Assembly (NCBI GenBank): GCA_009691705.1
Contig: SIAR01000003.1
Span: 33,879 to 97,878 of the forward strand
Source of the DNA: Phycisphaerales bacterium
GTDB lineage: Bacteria > Planctomycetota > Phycisphaerae > Phycisphaerales > SM1A02
Direction: 5' to 3'
DNA length: 64,000 nucleotides
Shown one piece after another: positions 49,739 to 58,725 of this stretch; positions within the stretch are counted from its first letter, which is position 1; every line of letters begins with the position of its first letter. Under the pieces are notes generated by a model, which was not told where the DNA came from, made no database searches, and saw only the letters and a list, made by a program, of their open reading frames with translations. A program made the translations under genes and the position numbers.

Positions 49739-51673
49739 ATGCAAAATCGATTTGGAATCAAAGATTTCATCGTGATTATTCTGCTTTTGTCGATCCTCGC
49801 AACGCTGTGGCTCTCGATGATTCGGGGCGATCGCCAGTGGCCAGTGCTGCAGACTCTTCTCGAACAGGGGCGCAACATGGAGTCGCGTATGTCGACGTTC
49901 GAAACGCACCTGCAATCTGGTGCAGGAGTCGCCGCGAGCGGTGCGACATCGAACACAGCCACTGCACCCGTAGCCGCAGCGCGCGACGAGTCATGGGCGC
50001 GGGCTGGCGTTGCCATCGCCTGGCAAGCAGCGCCAGCGTTTTCAAACGACCCAGCGCAGGTGGCTGGTTTCAAGCCTGGTGGTGAGTTCGTCGAGATTTT
50101 TGAGGGGCAACCACAGAAGGTCACCCCATATCTCTACGCCGACGTATATGGCAGCCGCGTTGTCGACCGCATTTGCGAATCACTCGCGACATTCGATCCA
50201 AAGACCATGAAGTTGGTTGGATCGCTCTCCGATGCGTGGCAGATCGATCCCGATGGTCTGTGGATTCGCGCCCACATCAACCCCAAGGCGCGCTTCAGCG
50301 ACCGAACGCCCGTCACCGCCGAAGACGTGCGCTGGACATACATGGACTTCATCATGAATCCATCGATTGACGCCGATCGCACGCGCTCGACGCTCGCAGA
50401 CGTATTAACGGGCGTGACGGTCATCGACCCCCTGACCATCGAGTTTCATTTCAAGGACTCGCTTTTTACAAACATACTTGCGGCCATGGGAAATCCGATT
50501 CTTCCCAAGCATTTTTATTCGCAGTTCGAGCCAGCGCAGATCAATCAATCCACTGGTCTATTGATGGGGTCTGGCCCATTCACGATGGAACGCCTTCCAA
50601 CGGGAGCGCAGGATCTCGCGAGTCAGTGGACTCCCGGAACGGACATCGTCATCGTGCGCAATTCGAACTGGTGGTGCGGACGGGCGCCACTCGATCAACA
50701 ACGCTTCCGAACGATCAAGGATGACCTTGCCCGACTCGTCGCATTCCGAAACAACGAGGCATCTATGGTGCTGCCAACTTCACCGCAATTCAACACTGTG
50801 TTGCGCGATGAGCCAGAGTTCGAAAAGAGCAACTACGCGCTGAAGTGGGTGAATATGCGCAGTGGTTACTCATTCATCGCCTGGCAGTGTGGACCGCGCG
50901 GCGAGACTGGGCGATTAACTCCGTTCACCGATGTGCGGGTTCGTCAAGCGATGACACTGCTTCTCGACCGTGAGAAAATGATTCGCGACATCTGGGATGG
51001 CATCGGCACGGTGTCAAAAGGCCCCTTCAACCCGGAGAGTCCTGCGGCAAACGCGGCACTTTCTCCAATGCCATTCGATCCAGATGCTGCGCAAGTGTTG
51101 CTAAAGGACGCGGGCTGGGAAGACCGCAACGCCGATGGAATTCTTGAGAACGCCAAGGGAGAAAAATTCGAGTTTGAATACACCTATGCGACGGGTGGCG
51201 AGATTGGCGAGCGCATCGCGCGGTTTACGCAAGACTCGTACAAGAAGGCTGGAATCGTAATGACGACTCGTCCCATCGATTGGAGTCGCTACCAAGACAT
51301 AATCAAGTCGCGCGACTTTGACGCCCTCACGATGGCATGGAGTGCCTCGGCTCCTGAGAGCGATCCCAAGCAGATCTTTCACTCCGAGAGCATGGCGAAG
51401 GGGCGGGACAATTTTTCGCAGTGGTCGAGCCCTGCCGCGGACGCACTCATCGAGCAGGGGCGCCGTGCGATGGATGAAGAATCACGCATGCTGATTTGGC
51501 ATCAACTCGAGGCGGTCATTGCCAAGGAGCAGCCATACACGTTCATCCGTGTCGCACCTTGGTTGAGGTTTATCAAGCGAGAGTTCGGAAACGTGCGCAT
51601 GTATAAGACTGGACTCTCGCCCGAAGAGTTTTTCTTTGTGTCGCCATCAGCGACTCCGCAGCCCGGTACCTGA
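49739..51673 (+). CDS. ABC transporter substrate-binding protein, peptide/opine family, TM-anchored
   Basis: SBP_bac_5-type features (LSDAWQIDPDGLWIRAHINPKARFSDRTPVTAEDVRWTY; TDVRVRQAMTLLLDREKMI). Confidence 0.9.
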   Translation: MQNRFGIKDFIVIILLLSILATLWLSMIRGDRQWPVLQTLLEQGRNMESRMSTFETHLQSGAGVAASGATSNTATAPVAAARDESWARAGVAIAWQAAPAFSNDPAQVAGFKPGGEFVEIFEGQPQKVTPYLYADVYGSRVVDRICESLATFDPKTMKLVGSLSDAWQIDPDGLWIRAHINPKARFSDRTPVTAEDVRWTYMDFIMNPSIDADRTRSTLADVLTGVTVIDPLTIEFHFKDSLFTNILAAMGNPILPKHFYSQFEPAQINQSTGLLMGSGPFTMERLPTGAQDLASQWTPGTDIVIVRNSNWWCGRAPLDQQRFRTIKDDLARLVAFRNNEASMVLPTSPQFNTVLRDEPEFEKSNYALKWVNMRSGYSFIAWQCGPRGETGRLTPFTDVRVRQAMTLLLDREKMIRDIWDGIGTVSKGPFNPESPAANAALSPMPFDPDAAQVLLKDAGWEDRNADGILENAKGEKFEFEYTYATGGEIGERIARFTQDSYKKAGIVMTTRPIDWSRYQDIIKSRDFDALTMAWSASAPESDPKQIFHSESMAKGRDNFSQWSSPAADALIEQGRRAMDEESRMLIWHQLEAVIAKEQPYTFIRVAPWLRFIKREFGNVRMYKTGLSPEEFFFVSPSATPQPGT

Positions 51674-51688
51674 TTCGGTTCGCACCCC

Positions 51689-53227
51689 ATGCTTCCGTAC
51701 ATCAGTCGACGCCTGCTCTTCATGATTCCAACGCTGATTGGGATGACCTTCATGGTCTATTGCCTCATCGCGTTGGCGCCAGGCGGATTCAGTGCCAGCG
51801 CGTCTGCAGCGGCGGGTGGAGGAAGCCCCGCAGGCGGCGATCCACGCATTGCCGAAGCGCGATTTCGCGATCGTTTTCGCCTCGATGAATCGGTGGTCAT
51901 GCAATACGCACAGTGGCTCGGGCGCATTTCGCCGCTCAAGTTTGGATCGCGCGCGCAAATAGATTCAACCGGTGAGCGCATCTACGCGCCGCGCGATCTG
52001 CCAACGATGCTGATGGCTGCTCCTTGGCAGGCGGGGGATCGATCTGCCGTGGCTGCCGCAACTGCGACTACGTCCTTCGTCGCCGCGGATACCGAGGTCG
52101 GACTTCGCCAGCAGTACCGGGCGTTGGCCCGCGAAAATGGAAGTGCGCGCGAGGCGTTCGTCGGCGCACTCGCGTCTCTGCGCATCGCTCTGGCGCAGTA
52201 TGCCGATGCGACGCAACAGTCGGCGCTCGTCGATCGGCGCGGTGAGTTGCCTGCTTCCAAACTGAGTGCGCTGCGAATCGATGTCGCCTCTGCGCAGTGG
52301 CCGGCAGTGCAGGCCGCCGCTGATGTTGCGCTTGAGGCGCAGGCACGAGCGGCGAGTGCGCGCGCACTGCTCGCATTGTGCTTTCAAGCGCAACCGTTTG
52401 AACAGGCTGGAGTGGGAGTGATTCCTGGGCTCGTCTCGATCGGCGCACCTGACATGGGATGGAGCCGCACGAAGAACCGTCCCGTGGCGAGTCTGATTCT
52501 TGAGGCGCTTCCAGTCACGCTGCTGATCAACCTCATCGCATTCCCACTGATCTATCTCGTGGCGATCCCCACCGGCATGCTCGCCGCCGCGCGACGGGGT
52601 TCGTGGTTCGACGTGCTCAGCGGTGGGTTATTCATCGCGCTTTGGTCGATTCCAGTTGTGTGGGCGGGTGTGCTCGCCGTCGGTTTTCTCGCGAACAAAC
52701 AGTATCTCGGGCTCTTTCCGGTTGCCGGTCTTCATGCCACTAACTCATCGTCAATCGCGTTTCTTCCGAGTTGGAACGCAACTGGGTTTCAACCCGGCTG
52801 GATGTTGGATTTGGGATGGCATCTCGTACTTCCCGTGGTCTGCTTGGTCTACGCGGGCTTCGCAGTGCTTTCGCGTCAGACGCGCGCGGCGATGCTCGAC
52901 AACTTGAATGCCGACTATGTGCGAACAGCAAAGGCCAAGGGAGTCTCGCGCCGCGACATCATCTTGCGCCATGTCTTTCGAAACTCACTCTTGCCGCTGA
53001 TCACGATGTTCGTCTCGATCTTTCCCGCGATGCTCTCTGGCAGCGTCATTGTCGAGAAAATCTTTTCGATTCCCGGAATGGGATCGTTGATGCTCGAGGC
53101 GGTGAGTTTGCATGACTCTGAAGTGATGCTCGCAAACACCATCATGGTTGGCTGCGTGAGTCTGATCGCCTTGTTGATCGCGGACATTCTGTATGCATTG
53201 GCAGATCCGAGAGTCTCCTATGCCTGA
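51689..53227 (+). CDS. Peptide-type ABC transporter permease (DppB/OppB-like) with large insertion
   Basis: MLPYISRRLLFMIPTLIGMTFMVYCLI; DYVRTAKAKGVSRRDIILRHVFRNSLLPLITM. Confidence 0.92.
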   Translation: MLPYISRRLLFMIPTLIGMTFMVYCLIALAPGGFSASASAAAGGGSPAGGDPRIAEARFRDRFRLDESVVMQYAQWLGRISPLKFGSRAQIDSTGERIYAPRDLPTMLMAAPWQAGDRSAVAAATATTSFVAADTEVGLRQQYRALARENGSAREAFVGALASLRIALAQYADATQQSALVDRRGELPASKLSALRIDVASAQWPAVQAAADVALEAQARAASARALLALCFQAQPFEQAGVGVIPGLVSIGAPDMGWSRTKNRPVASLILEALPVTLLINLIAFPLIYLVAIPTGMLAAARRGSWFDVLSGGLFIALWSIPVVWAGVLAVGFLANKQYLGLFPVAGLHATNSSSIAFLPSWNATGFQPGWMLDLGWHLVLPVVCLVYAGFAVLSRQTRAAMLDNLNADYVRTAKAKGVSRRDIILRHVFRNSLLPLITMFVSIFPAMLSGSVIVEKIFSIPGMGSLMLEAVSLHDSEVMLANTIMVGCVSLIALLIADILYALADPRVSYA

Positions 53228-54863
53228 GGCAATTTCAGGGGTTGAAGCGATGCGTGGCATCGGCAGTGCGCAAGCGCGCGGATTCTGGGCGGACGCATGG
53301 GCGCGTGTGTTGAAGGGTCGTCCGGCGCTCTTCGCCATCGGGTGGATCACTCTGGTCGCCCTCGGTGCGGTACTGGCGCCCTTCATCGCCAATGCGAATC
53401 CACTTTGGCTGCAAGTCATCGGCGAGAACGGCGCGGTCATATCCGCCCGCTCGCCGCTCTTCGAATCTCTGACTCCTGCCGACCTTTTACTCTTCTTTGG
53501 TGCGATCGCTGGTGTGGTCTGGCTTGCGATCCCATTGGCAATGGGTCGCGGTGAGCGACTTGGCGTGGTCGTCGTGATGTCGGTCATCGCAGGATTCACA
53601 ATTGTGATCGCATCGTTTGCCGCCGATTGGCTCGACGAACCAGAGCGCATCGGATGGACACGTTCTGTTGCGCAGTGGATTGCCGATCCCACCAATGTCT
53701 GGAGGCGGGTGATCGTGGCTGGAGTCATCGGACTTCCATTCGCACTGATTGCGCTCGCGATTCCATTCTTGCTTGCGGTGCGGGGGCGCCTCATCGTTGT
53801 GACGCTCGCGCTTGCCGCCGTCGCTCTAGCGACGGGTGCGCGTTGGCAGTCGATGCCCGTCGACTTCGATCGATATGTCACGCAAGAAGCTGCGGGACGC
53901 ATTCGCTGTGTCTACACGTTGATTCCTTGGAGCCCCGATCGGCTGCGCAGCGAGTTGATCACTGTGCCACCGATGACAACGGTGGCCAAAGCGTACGAAG
54001 CCAAGGATGCCGCAGCTGGTCGGGAGTTTGAACGCTTCGCCGCGGCAGTGGCAAAGGCGAATCGCGAGGGCAACCAAGAACTCGCAGCGCGTGCGCGCGG
54101 CGATGTCGAACAGGTTGCACGACAGCGGTCGTCGTTACAACGCGAGTGGAAGCCCCTGTTGGTGAGCCCGTTCGCTGCGCATTCTTTCATCCTTGGAACA
54201 GACTCAAATGGTGCGGACGTCTTGGCACAGTTGCTCTGGGCTTGCCGACTCTCGATTTCGGTCGGTTTCGTTTCGACTGGAATCGCCGTCATCATCGGAG
54301 TGACAATGGGATCGATCATGGGCTACTTCGGTGGCAAGATCGACATGCTGCTCTTTCGCGTGGTCGAGATCTTCATGGCCGTGCCGGTGCTCTTCTTGCT
54401 CATCGTTGCCGCAGGAGTATTGCCGCGCAGTACCTACGTGATGATGGCGATCATCGGTTGTCTTTCGTGGACGGGTGCGGCGCGATTCACCCGGGCAGAG
54501 TTCATGAAGTTGCGCCATCAAGACTTTGTGCAGGGGGCACGCGCGTCTGGATTGCCACTGCGATCAATTCTCTTTCGACACATGCTTCCCAATGGGGTGA
54601 CGCCAGTGCTTGTCGATGCCAGTTTCGCGATCGCCGGTGCGATCATCGCTGAGGCGACGCTTTCGTACCTCGGACTTGGTCCGGACAATCAAGCGTCGTG
54701 GGGCAAGTTGCTCTCGAGTGCGACGGGAACGACCGGCACGTTCGTCTGGTGGCTCGCGATCTTTCCTGGTGCTGCGATCTTCTTCTCGGTCTTGGCGTAC
54801 AACATTCTGGGTGGATCGCTGCGCGACGCCATCGACCCCAAACTTCGCAAGGCGGCCCACTAA
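53220..54863 (+). CDS. Peptide-type ABC transporter permease (DppC/OppC-like) with extra TMs and helical insertion
   Basis: FILGTDSNGADVLAQLLWACRLSISVGF; DFVQGARASGLPLRSILFRHMLPNGVTPVLV. Confidence 0.92.
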   Translation: MPEAISGVEAMRGIGSAQARGFWADAWARVLKGRPALFAIGWITLVALGAVLAPFIANANPLWLQVIGENGAVISARSPLFESLTPADLLLFFGAIAGVVWLAIPLAMGRGERLGVVVVMSVIAGFTIVIASFAADWLDEPERIGWTRSVAQWIADPTNVWRRVIVAGVIGLPFALIALAIPFLLAVRGRLIVVTLALAAVALATGARWQSMPVDFDRYVTQEAAGRIRCVYTLIPWSPDRLRSELITVPPMTTVAKAYEAKDAAAGREFERFAAAVAKANREGNQELAARARGDVEQVARQRSSLQREWKPLLVSPFAAHSFILGTDSNGADVLAQLLWACRLSISVGFVSTGIAVIIGVTMGSIMGYFGGKIDMLLFRVVEIFMAVPVLFLLIVAAGVLPRSTYVMMAIIGCLSWTGAARFTRAEFMKLRHQDFVQGARASGLPLRSILFRHMLPNGVTPVLVDASFAIAGAIIAEATLSYLGLGPDNQASWGKLLSSATGTTGTFVWWLAIFPGAAIFFSVLAYNILGGSLRDAIDPKLRKAAH

Positions 54864-56062
54864 TGGCAGACACCCCACTCCTCGAAGTCGCTGACCTCGC
54901 TGTGTCGTTTGACAACAGTGGAGGCGGTCCACGAATTCAGGCTGTTGCTGGGGTGAGCATGACGATTTACCCCAATCAGACGCTCGCCGTAGTGGGCGAA
55001 TCTGGTTGCGGCAAGAGTGTCACTGCGATGACGACGATGCAGTTGGTGCCGTGTCCTCCGGGGCGAGTCGATCGCGGGACGATTCTGCTCGAGGGTCGAG
55101 AGTTGCTCTCGCTCTCTGAACGCGAGATGCTCAAGGTGCGCGGACGCGACATCGCAATGATCTTCCAGGAGCCGATGACGAGTCTGAATCCGGTCTACAC
55201 AATCGGAGATCAGATTCTCGAGGCGATCCTGTTGCATCAGAAGGCAACGCCCGACGAAGCGGTCGAGATTGCGATGCGATCGCTCGATGAGGTCGGCATG
55301 TATCAACCCATTGAAGGACGGCTCACCCGGGAACTTGCCGCGCTGAAAGGCGAAGTTGAGGCGCAGCGCCGTCCTCTCGCTGAGTTGCTGGCCGCAGAGG
55401 GATCGTTTGCGCAGCGCCTGCGCCGGGCGCGCATGCAGCTGCTCTGCGATTATCCCCACCGATACTCGGGAGGCATGCGTCAACGGGTCATGATCGCGAT
55501 GGCGCTCGCGTGCCATCCCAAGTTGTTGCTCGCCGATGAGCCCACCACAGCGCTCGACGTCACGATTCAAGCGCAGATTCTCGAACTGCTCAGCGAGATT
55601 CAACACGCGCGTGGAATGGGCGTGATGCTGATTACACACAATCTCGGTGTGGTTGCTGAAAACGCCGACGTTGTGTGTGTGATGTACGCGGGTCGCGTTG
55701 TCGAGTACGCGCGCGTTGAAGAACTCTTCGCCCGACCGCTGCATCCATACACGCGCGGGCTATTCAAATCGATTCCAGGACTGCGCGACCAACGGTCCCG
55801 CCTGACCACCGTCGAAGATGTGGTCGATGATCCTGCAGAGTTCAAGAAGTTGCCCGGATTTGAGCAAGGGGTGATCCCTTGGTGGCCATTTATGCCGCAG
55901 GCGGATCGTCCGGCAGTTGTCGCTGGTCGCGATGCGTATGCACTGCACGAGATTGAGCCTGATCGCTGGGTGGGATGTTGGCGCACACCGCATGTGGATG
56001 CGCATCCATCGCGGCGAGCCGATCTTTCGTATCGACGAAACGCTGTGACTGCTTCGGCTTGA
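54863..56062 (+). CDS. Peptide-type ABC transporter ATP-binding protein (DppD/OppD-like)
   Basis: Walker A GESGCGKSVTAMT; MIFQEPMTSLNPVYTIGDQI; YSGGMRQRVMIAMALACHPKLLLADEPTTALDVTIQAQIL. Confidence 0.94.
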   Translation: MADTPLLEVADLAVSFDNSGGGPRIQAVAGVSMTIYPNQTLAVVGESGCGKSVTAMTTMQLVPCPPGRVDRGTILLEGRELLSLSEREMLKVRGRDIAMIFQEPMTSLNPVYTIGDQILEAILLHQKATPDEAVEIAMRSLDEVGMYQPIEGRLTRELAALKGEVEAQRRPLAELLAAEGSFAQRLRRARMQLLCDYPHRYSGGMRQRVMIAMALACHPKLLLADEPTTALDVTIQAQILELLSEIQHARGMGVMLITHNLGVVAENADVVCVMYAGRVVEYARVEELFARPLHPYTRGLFKSIPGLRDQRSRLTTVEDVVDDPAEFKKLPGFEQGVIPWWPFMPQADRPAVVAGRDAYALHEIEPDRWVGCWRTPHVDAHPSRRADLSYRRNAVTASA

Positions 56063-56068
56063 CATAAC

Positions 56069-56407
56069 TCAGTAGGGGGAGAGCAGTGCGAGCACGAATG
56101 CGAGTGCAATCACAGCCATCAGTACCGCCGCGAGCACGAGTCGAAATGTTCCAGATCGCGTGCGGGCATTCTTGAGTCGTTCGAGCCAACTGACATCCCA
56201 CTGCGTGCCGCATTCTGGACAGCGCAGTTGACCTTCAGCGAGAAAGTGCCCACACCGTCCGCAAGCGATGGCAGGTGCTCTGGCAAGTTCACGAATCTTG
56301 AGCCCAGATACTGTTAGCCACGCGACGATGGCAAGAAGAATGAGTGAAATCACGGGGCAGATCACCGCGCGAGCATACGAAGATTGCTTTGCGCTCTCTA
56401 CACTCAT
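56069..56407 (-). CDS. Small membrane protein with zinc-ribbon motif
   Basis: CGRCGHFLAEGQLRCPECG; two hydrophobic segments. Confidence 0.65.
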   Translation of the reverse strand: MSVESAKQSSYARAVICPVISLILLAIVAWLTVSGLKIRELARAPAIACGRCGHFLAEGQLRCPECGTQWDVSWLERLKNARTRSGTFRLVLAAVLMAVIALAFVLALLSPY

Positions 56408-56410
56408 GCG

Positions 56411-56854
56411 ATGAACGAAATCGAAATCAAGTTTCGTCGGCTCACGCCGCTCGCAGTTGTGCCCGCCTACCAAAGCGCCCTGGCAGCTGGAATGGATCTG
56501 CACGCGGCGATCTCTGATCCTGTGGTGATTGCAGCGGGTGCAATCGCCATGATTCCCTGTGGATTCGCGGTCGAGATTCCTGCGGGGTTCGAGGGACAGG
56601 TGCGTCCCCGCAGTGGACTCGCATCAAAGTTTGGAGTGTCGATTCCTAACGCGCCCGGAACAGTGGACGCCGACTATCGAGGCGAGATGAAGGTTGCCCT
56701 CATCAATCACGGATGCAGTGCATTCACGGTTGAGCCATCGATGCGTGTCGCACAACTCGTGATCGCTCCAGTTGTTCGGGCGCGCATATGCGAGGTTGTG
56801 GAGTTGACCGAAACAGCGCGGGGGAGTGGCGGATTTGGTTCAACGGGCGGCTGA
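56411..56854 (+). CDS. dut: dUTP diphosphatase
   Basis: AGMDLHAAI; RPRSGLASKFGVSIPNAPGTVDADYRGEMKVALINHG; RVAQLVIAPV; RGSGGFGSTG. Confidence 0.96.
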   Translation: MNEIEIKFRRLTPLAVVPAYQSALAAGMDLHAAISDPVVIAAGAIAMIPCGFAVEIPAGFEGQVRPRSGLASKFGVSIPNAPGTVDADYRGEMKVALINHGCSAFTVEPSMRVAQLVIAPVVRARICEVVELTETARGSGGFGSTGG

Positions 56855-56868
56855 TTTGTCGTGGCGAA

Positions 56869-57546
56869 TCAGCGTGCGAGTTGTGCGAAATCAATCGCCA
56901 CGCATTCGCGGCTGAAGAATGGCTCTGCGCTGTCGGTGCCGATACGACTGCCGAAGTAAACCCCCGCAGCATCGATCCAGTCGGGCACCTTGGTGTTCTT
57001 GGTGTTGCGAACGAATTGACTCTCATAGGCCAGGATCGCGCTGCGTTTCGTTTGCGCGTGACCGCTCGTGTCGGCGATGACCGATGGCTGTGGCACACTT
57101 CGCAAGTGAATGGCGTAGTAATGAAAAAGATGGGGGGCGTGCCAAGGATCGCCCGGCAATTCGCACTTGGTGTACTTGGCCGCAAATCGCGCCGCCTCAA
57201 TGAGTGCGCACGCAGCAATGTGATCGGGATGGGCATCCTCAGGATGGGGTGCGAAGATGATGTCTGGCTGCAACGCGCGAATCGCGCTTGCCACAACAGC
57301 CCGCGAGGCGAGATCAGGAACGAGTTCGCGGTTGATCAGTCCAAGCTGCATCCGCGTTGCCCCCAATATCGCCGCGGCAGCCGCCGCCTCACGCGCACGA
57401 ATCTCAGAAGTTCCGTGCGGTGTGGGTTCTCCGTTCGTCATGTCGACCAGCGTGACTTCATGTCCACCGGCCACGAGCCGCGCAATGGTGCCACCCATGC
57501 CGAGTTCTTGATCATCAGGATGGGGTCCAAAGACGGCGATTCGCAT
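56869..57546 (-). CDS. PIG-L/LmbE-family deacetylase (BshB1-like)
   Basis: AVFGPHPDDQELGMGGTIARLV; VDMTNGEPTPHGTSEIRAREAAAAAAILG; PHPEDAHPDHIAA. Confidence 0.88.
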   Translation of the reverse strand: MRIAVFGPHPDDQELGMGGTIARLVAGGHEVTLVDMTNGEPTPHGTSEIRAREAAAAAAILGATRMQLGLINRELVPDLASRAVVASAIRALQPDIIFAPHPEDAHPDHIAACALIEAARFAAKYTKCELPGDPWHAPHLFHYYAIHLRSVPQPSVIADTSGHAQTKRSAILAYESQFVRNTKNTKVPDWIDAAGVYFGSRIGTDSAEPFFSRECVAIDFAQLAR

Positions 57547-57555
57547 CGGATAACT

Positions 57556-58725
57556 CTACTTGCTCTGCGCCCAGAGGCGCGCATACAACGCATCAAGCTG
57601 ATCGACCATCGTGCGCGAATCGAATTCATGCTGCACAAGTTCGCGCCCTCGTTGACCCATCGCACTGCACTCACTTGGATTGGCAATCAACGCCTCTGCC
57701 GCTGCGCGCAGTGCCGCGACGTCGCCTGCCTTGACGAGGATTCCGGTCACACCGGTCTTGCAAACTTCGCGCCCGCCATCGACGTCGTATGCGATGACAG
57801 GCTTGCCGATGAGCGCACCTTGCACGGCGGCGCGCGGCAATCCCTCGCGGTATGAAGGGTGCACAATCACATCCATCGCTGACATGAGAGCTGGAATCTC
57901 GGATGGATCGACCAGCCCCGCGAGCGCAACCCGATCGGCGATGCCCGCCTTGTTGAGACGGTCGACGAGTCGCTGCCGCCACCATCCATCACCAACCCAA
58001 AGCAGCGCAACTCTCGATTTCGTGTCGGCGCGCAGCAGCGGAGTGAAGGCATCGATCAGGTCGTCGTGACCTTTGAGCTCGGCAAGTCGTGCGACCGTGC
58101 CCAGTACAACTGTTTCGTCGCCCCATCCAAACTGTTTTCTAATGCGCCCGCGATCGCGCTGAGCAACCAGCCATGGAGCGATCTCCATCCCACTTCGGAT
58201 CGTGACGAATTGTTCGGGCCTGCCGATCTTGTGGGCGAGCGCGCCAACCGTCATGGCATCGGCGACGCTCACGATCGCATGGCAACGCTTCGCAGCCCAG
58301 CGTTCTGCGCGTACGTACGCCGCATTCTTGAGCCAACTCTGATAGGGGTGAAACGGAAGTCCGTGAATCGTGTGCACAACGACTCGCACGCGCGCACTCC
58401 ATGCCGCCCCTCGACCCAGAATGCCAGCCTTTGAGGAGTGGGTGTGCACGACATCGGGCCTCCACGCCTGAATCAGGGCGCGAAGTTGTTGTAAGCAGCG
58501 CCAGTCACGAAGTGGATCGACCGACCTGGTGAGGTCTGGAATCTCAAATCGTTCGATGCGACCGTCGGCAACCACGCGCGGCAAGAGCGATCCCTCGGGG
58601 CCGTAGATCGGGCCATACCCAAGCGCGACGGTGTGTCCGTGATCTGCCGCTCCAATGCATGAGAGCAGCGTGTTCTCTTGCGATCCGCCGATGATCAGAC
58701 GGGTCGAGAGATGCAGGATTCTCAC
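57556..58725 (-). CDS. Glycosyltransferase family 4
   Basis: HTHSSKAGILGRGAAW; VVLGTVARLAELKGHDDLIDAF; HPSYREGLPRAAVQGALIGKPVIAYDVDGGREV; GTG 58725 overlaps the truA stop by 4 nt. Confidence 0.9.
   Translation of the reverse strand: MRILHLSTRLIIGGSQENTLLSCIGAADHGHTVALGYGPIYGPEGSLLPRVVADGRIERFEIPDLTRSVDPLRDWRCLQQLRALIQAWRPDVVHTHSSKAGILGRGAAWSARVRVVVHTIHGLPFHPYQSWLKNAAYVRAERWAAKRCHAIVSVADAMTVGALAHKIGRPEQFVTIRSGMEIAPWLVAQRDRGRIRKQFGWGDETVVLGTVARLAELKGHDDLIDAFTPLLRADTKSRVALLWVGDGWWRQRLVDRLNKAGIADRVALAGLVDPSEIPALMSAMDVIVHPSYREGLPRAAVQGALIGKPVIAYDVDGGREVCKTGVTGILVKAGDVAALRAAAEALIANPSECSAMGQRGRELVQHEFDSRTMVDQLDALYARLWAQSK

Noticed and set aside
56788-57855. 355-aa plus-strand ORF opposite the PIG-L and GT4 genes
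   Set aside because: Overlaps two well-supported minus-strand genes; Arg/His/Cys-rich shadow-type composition.
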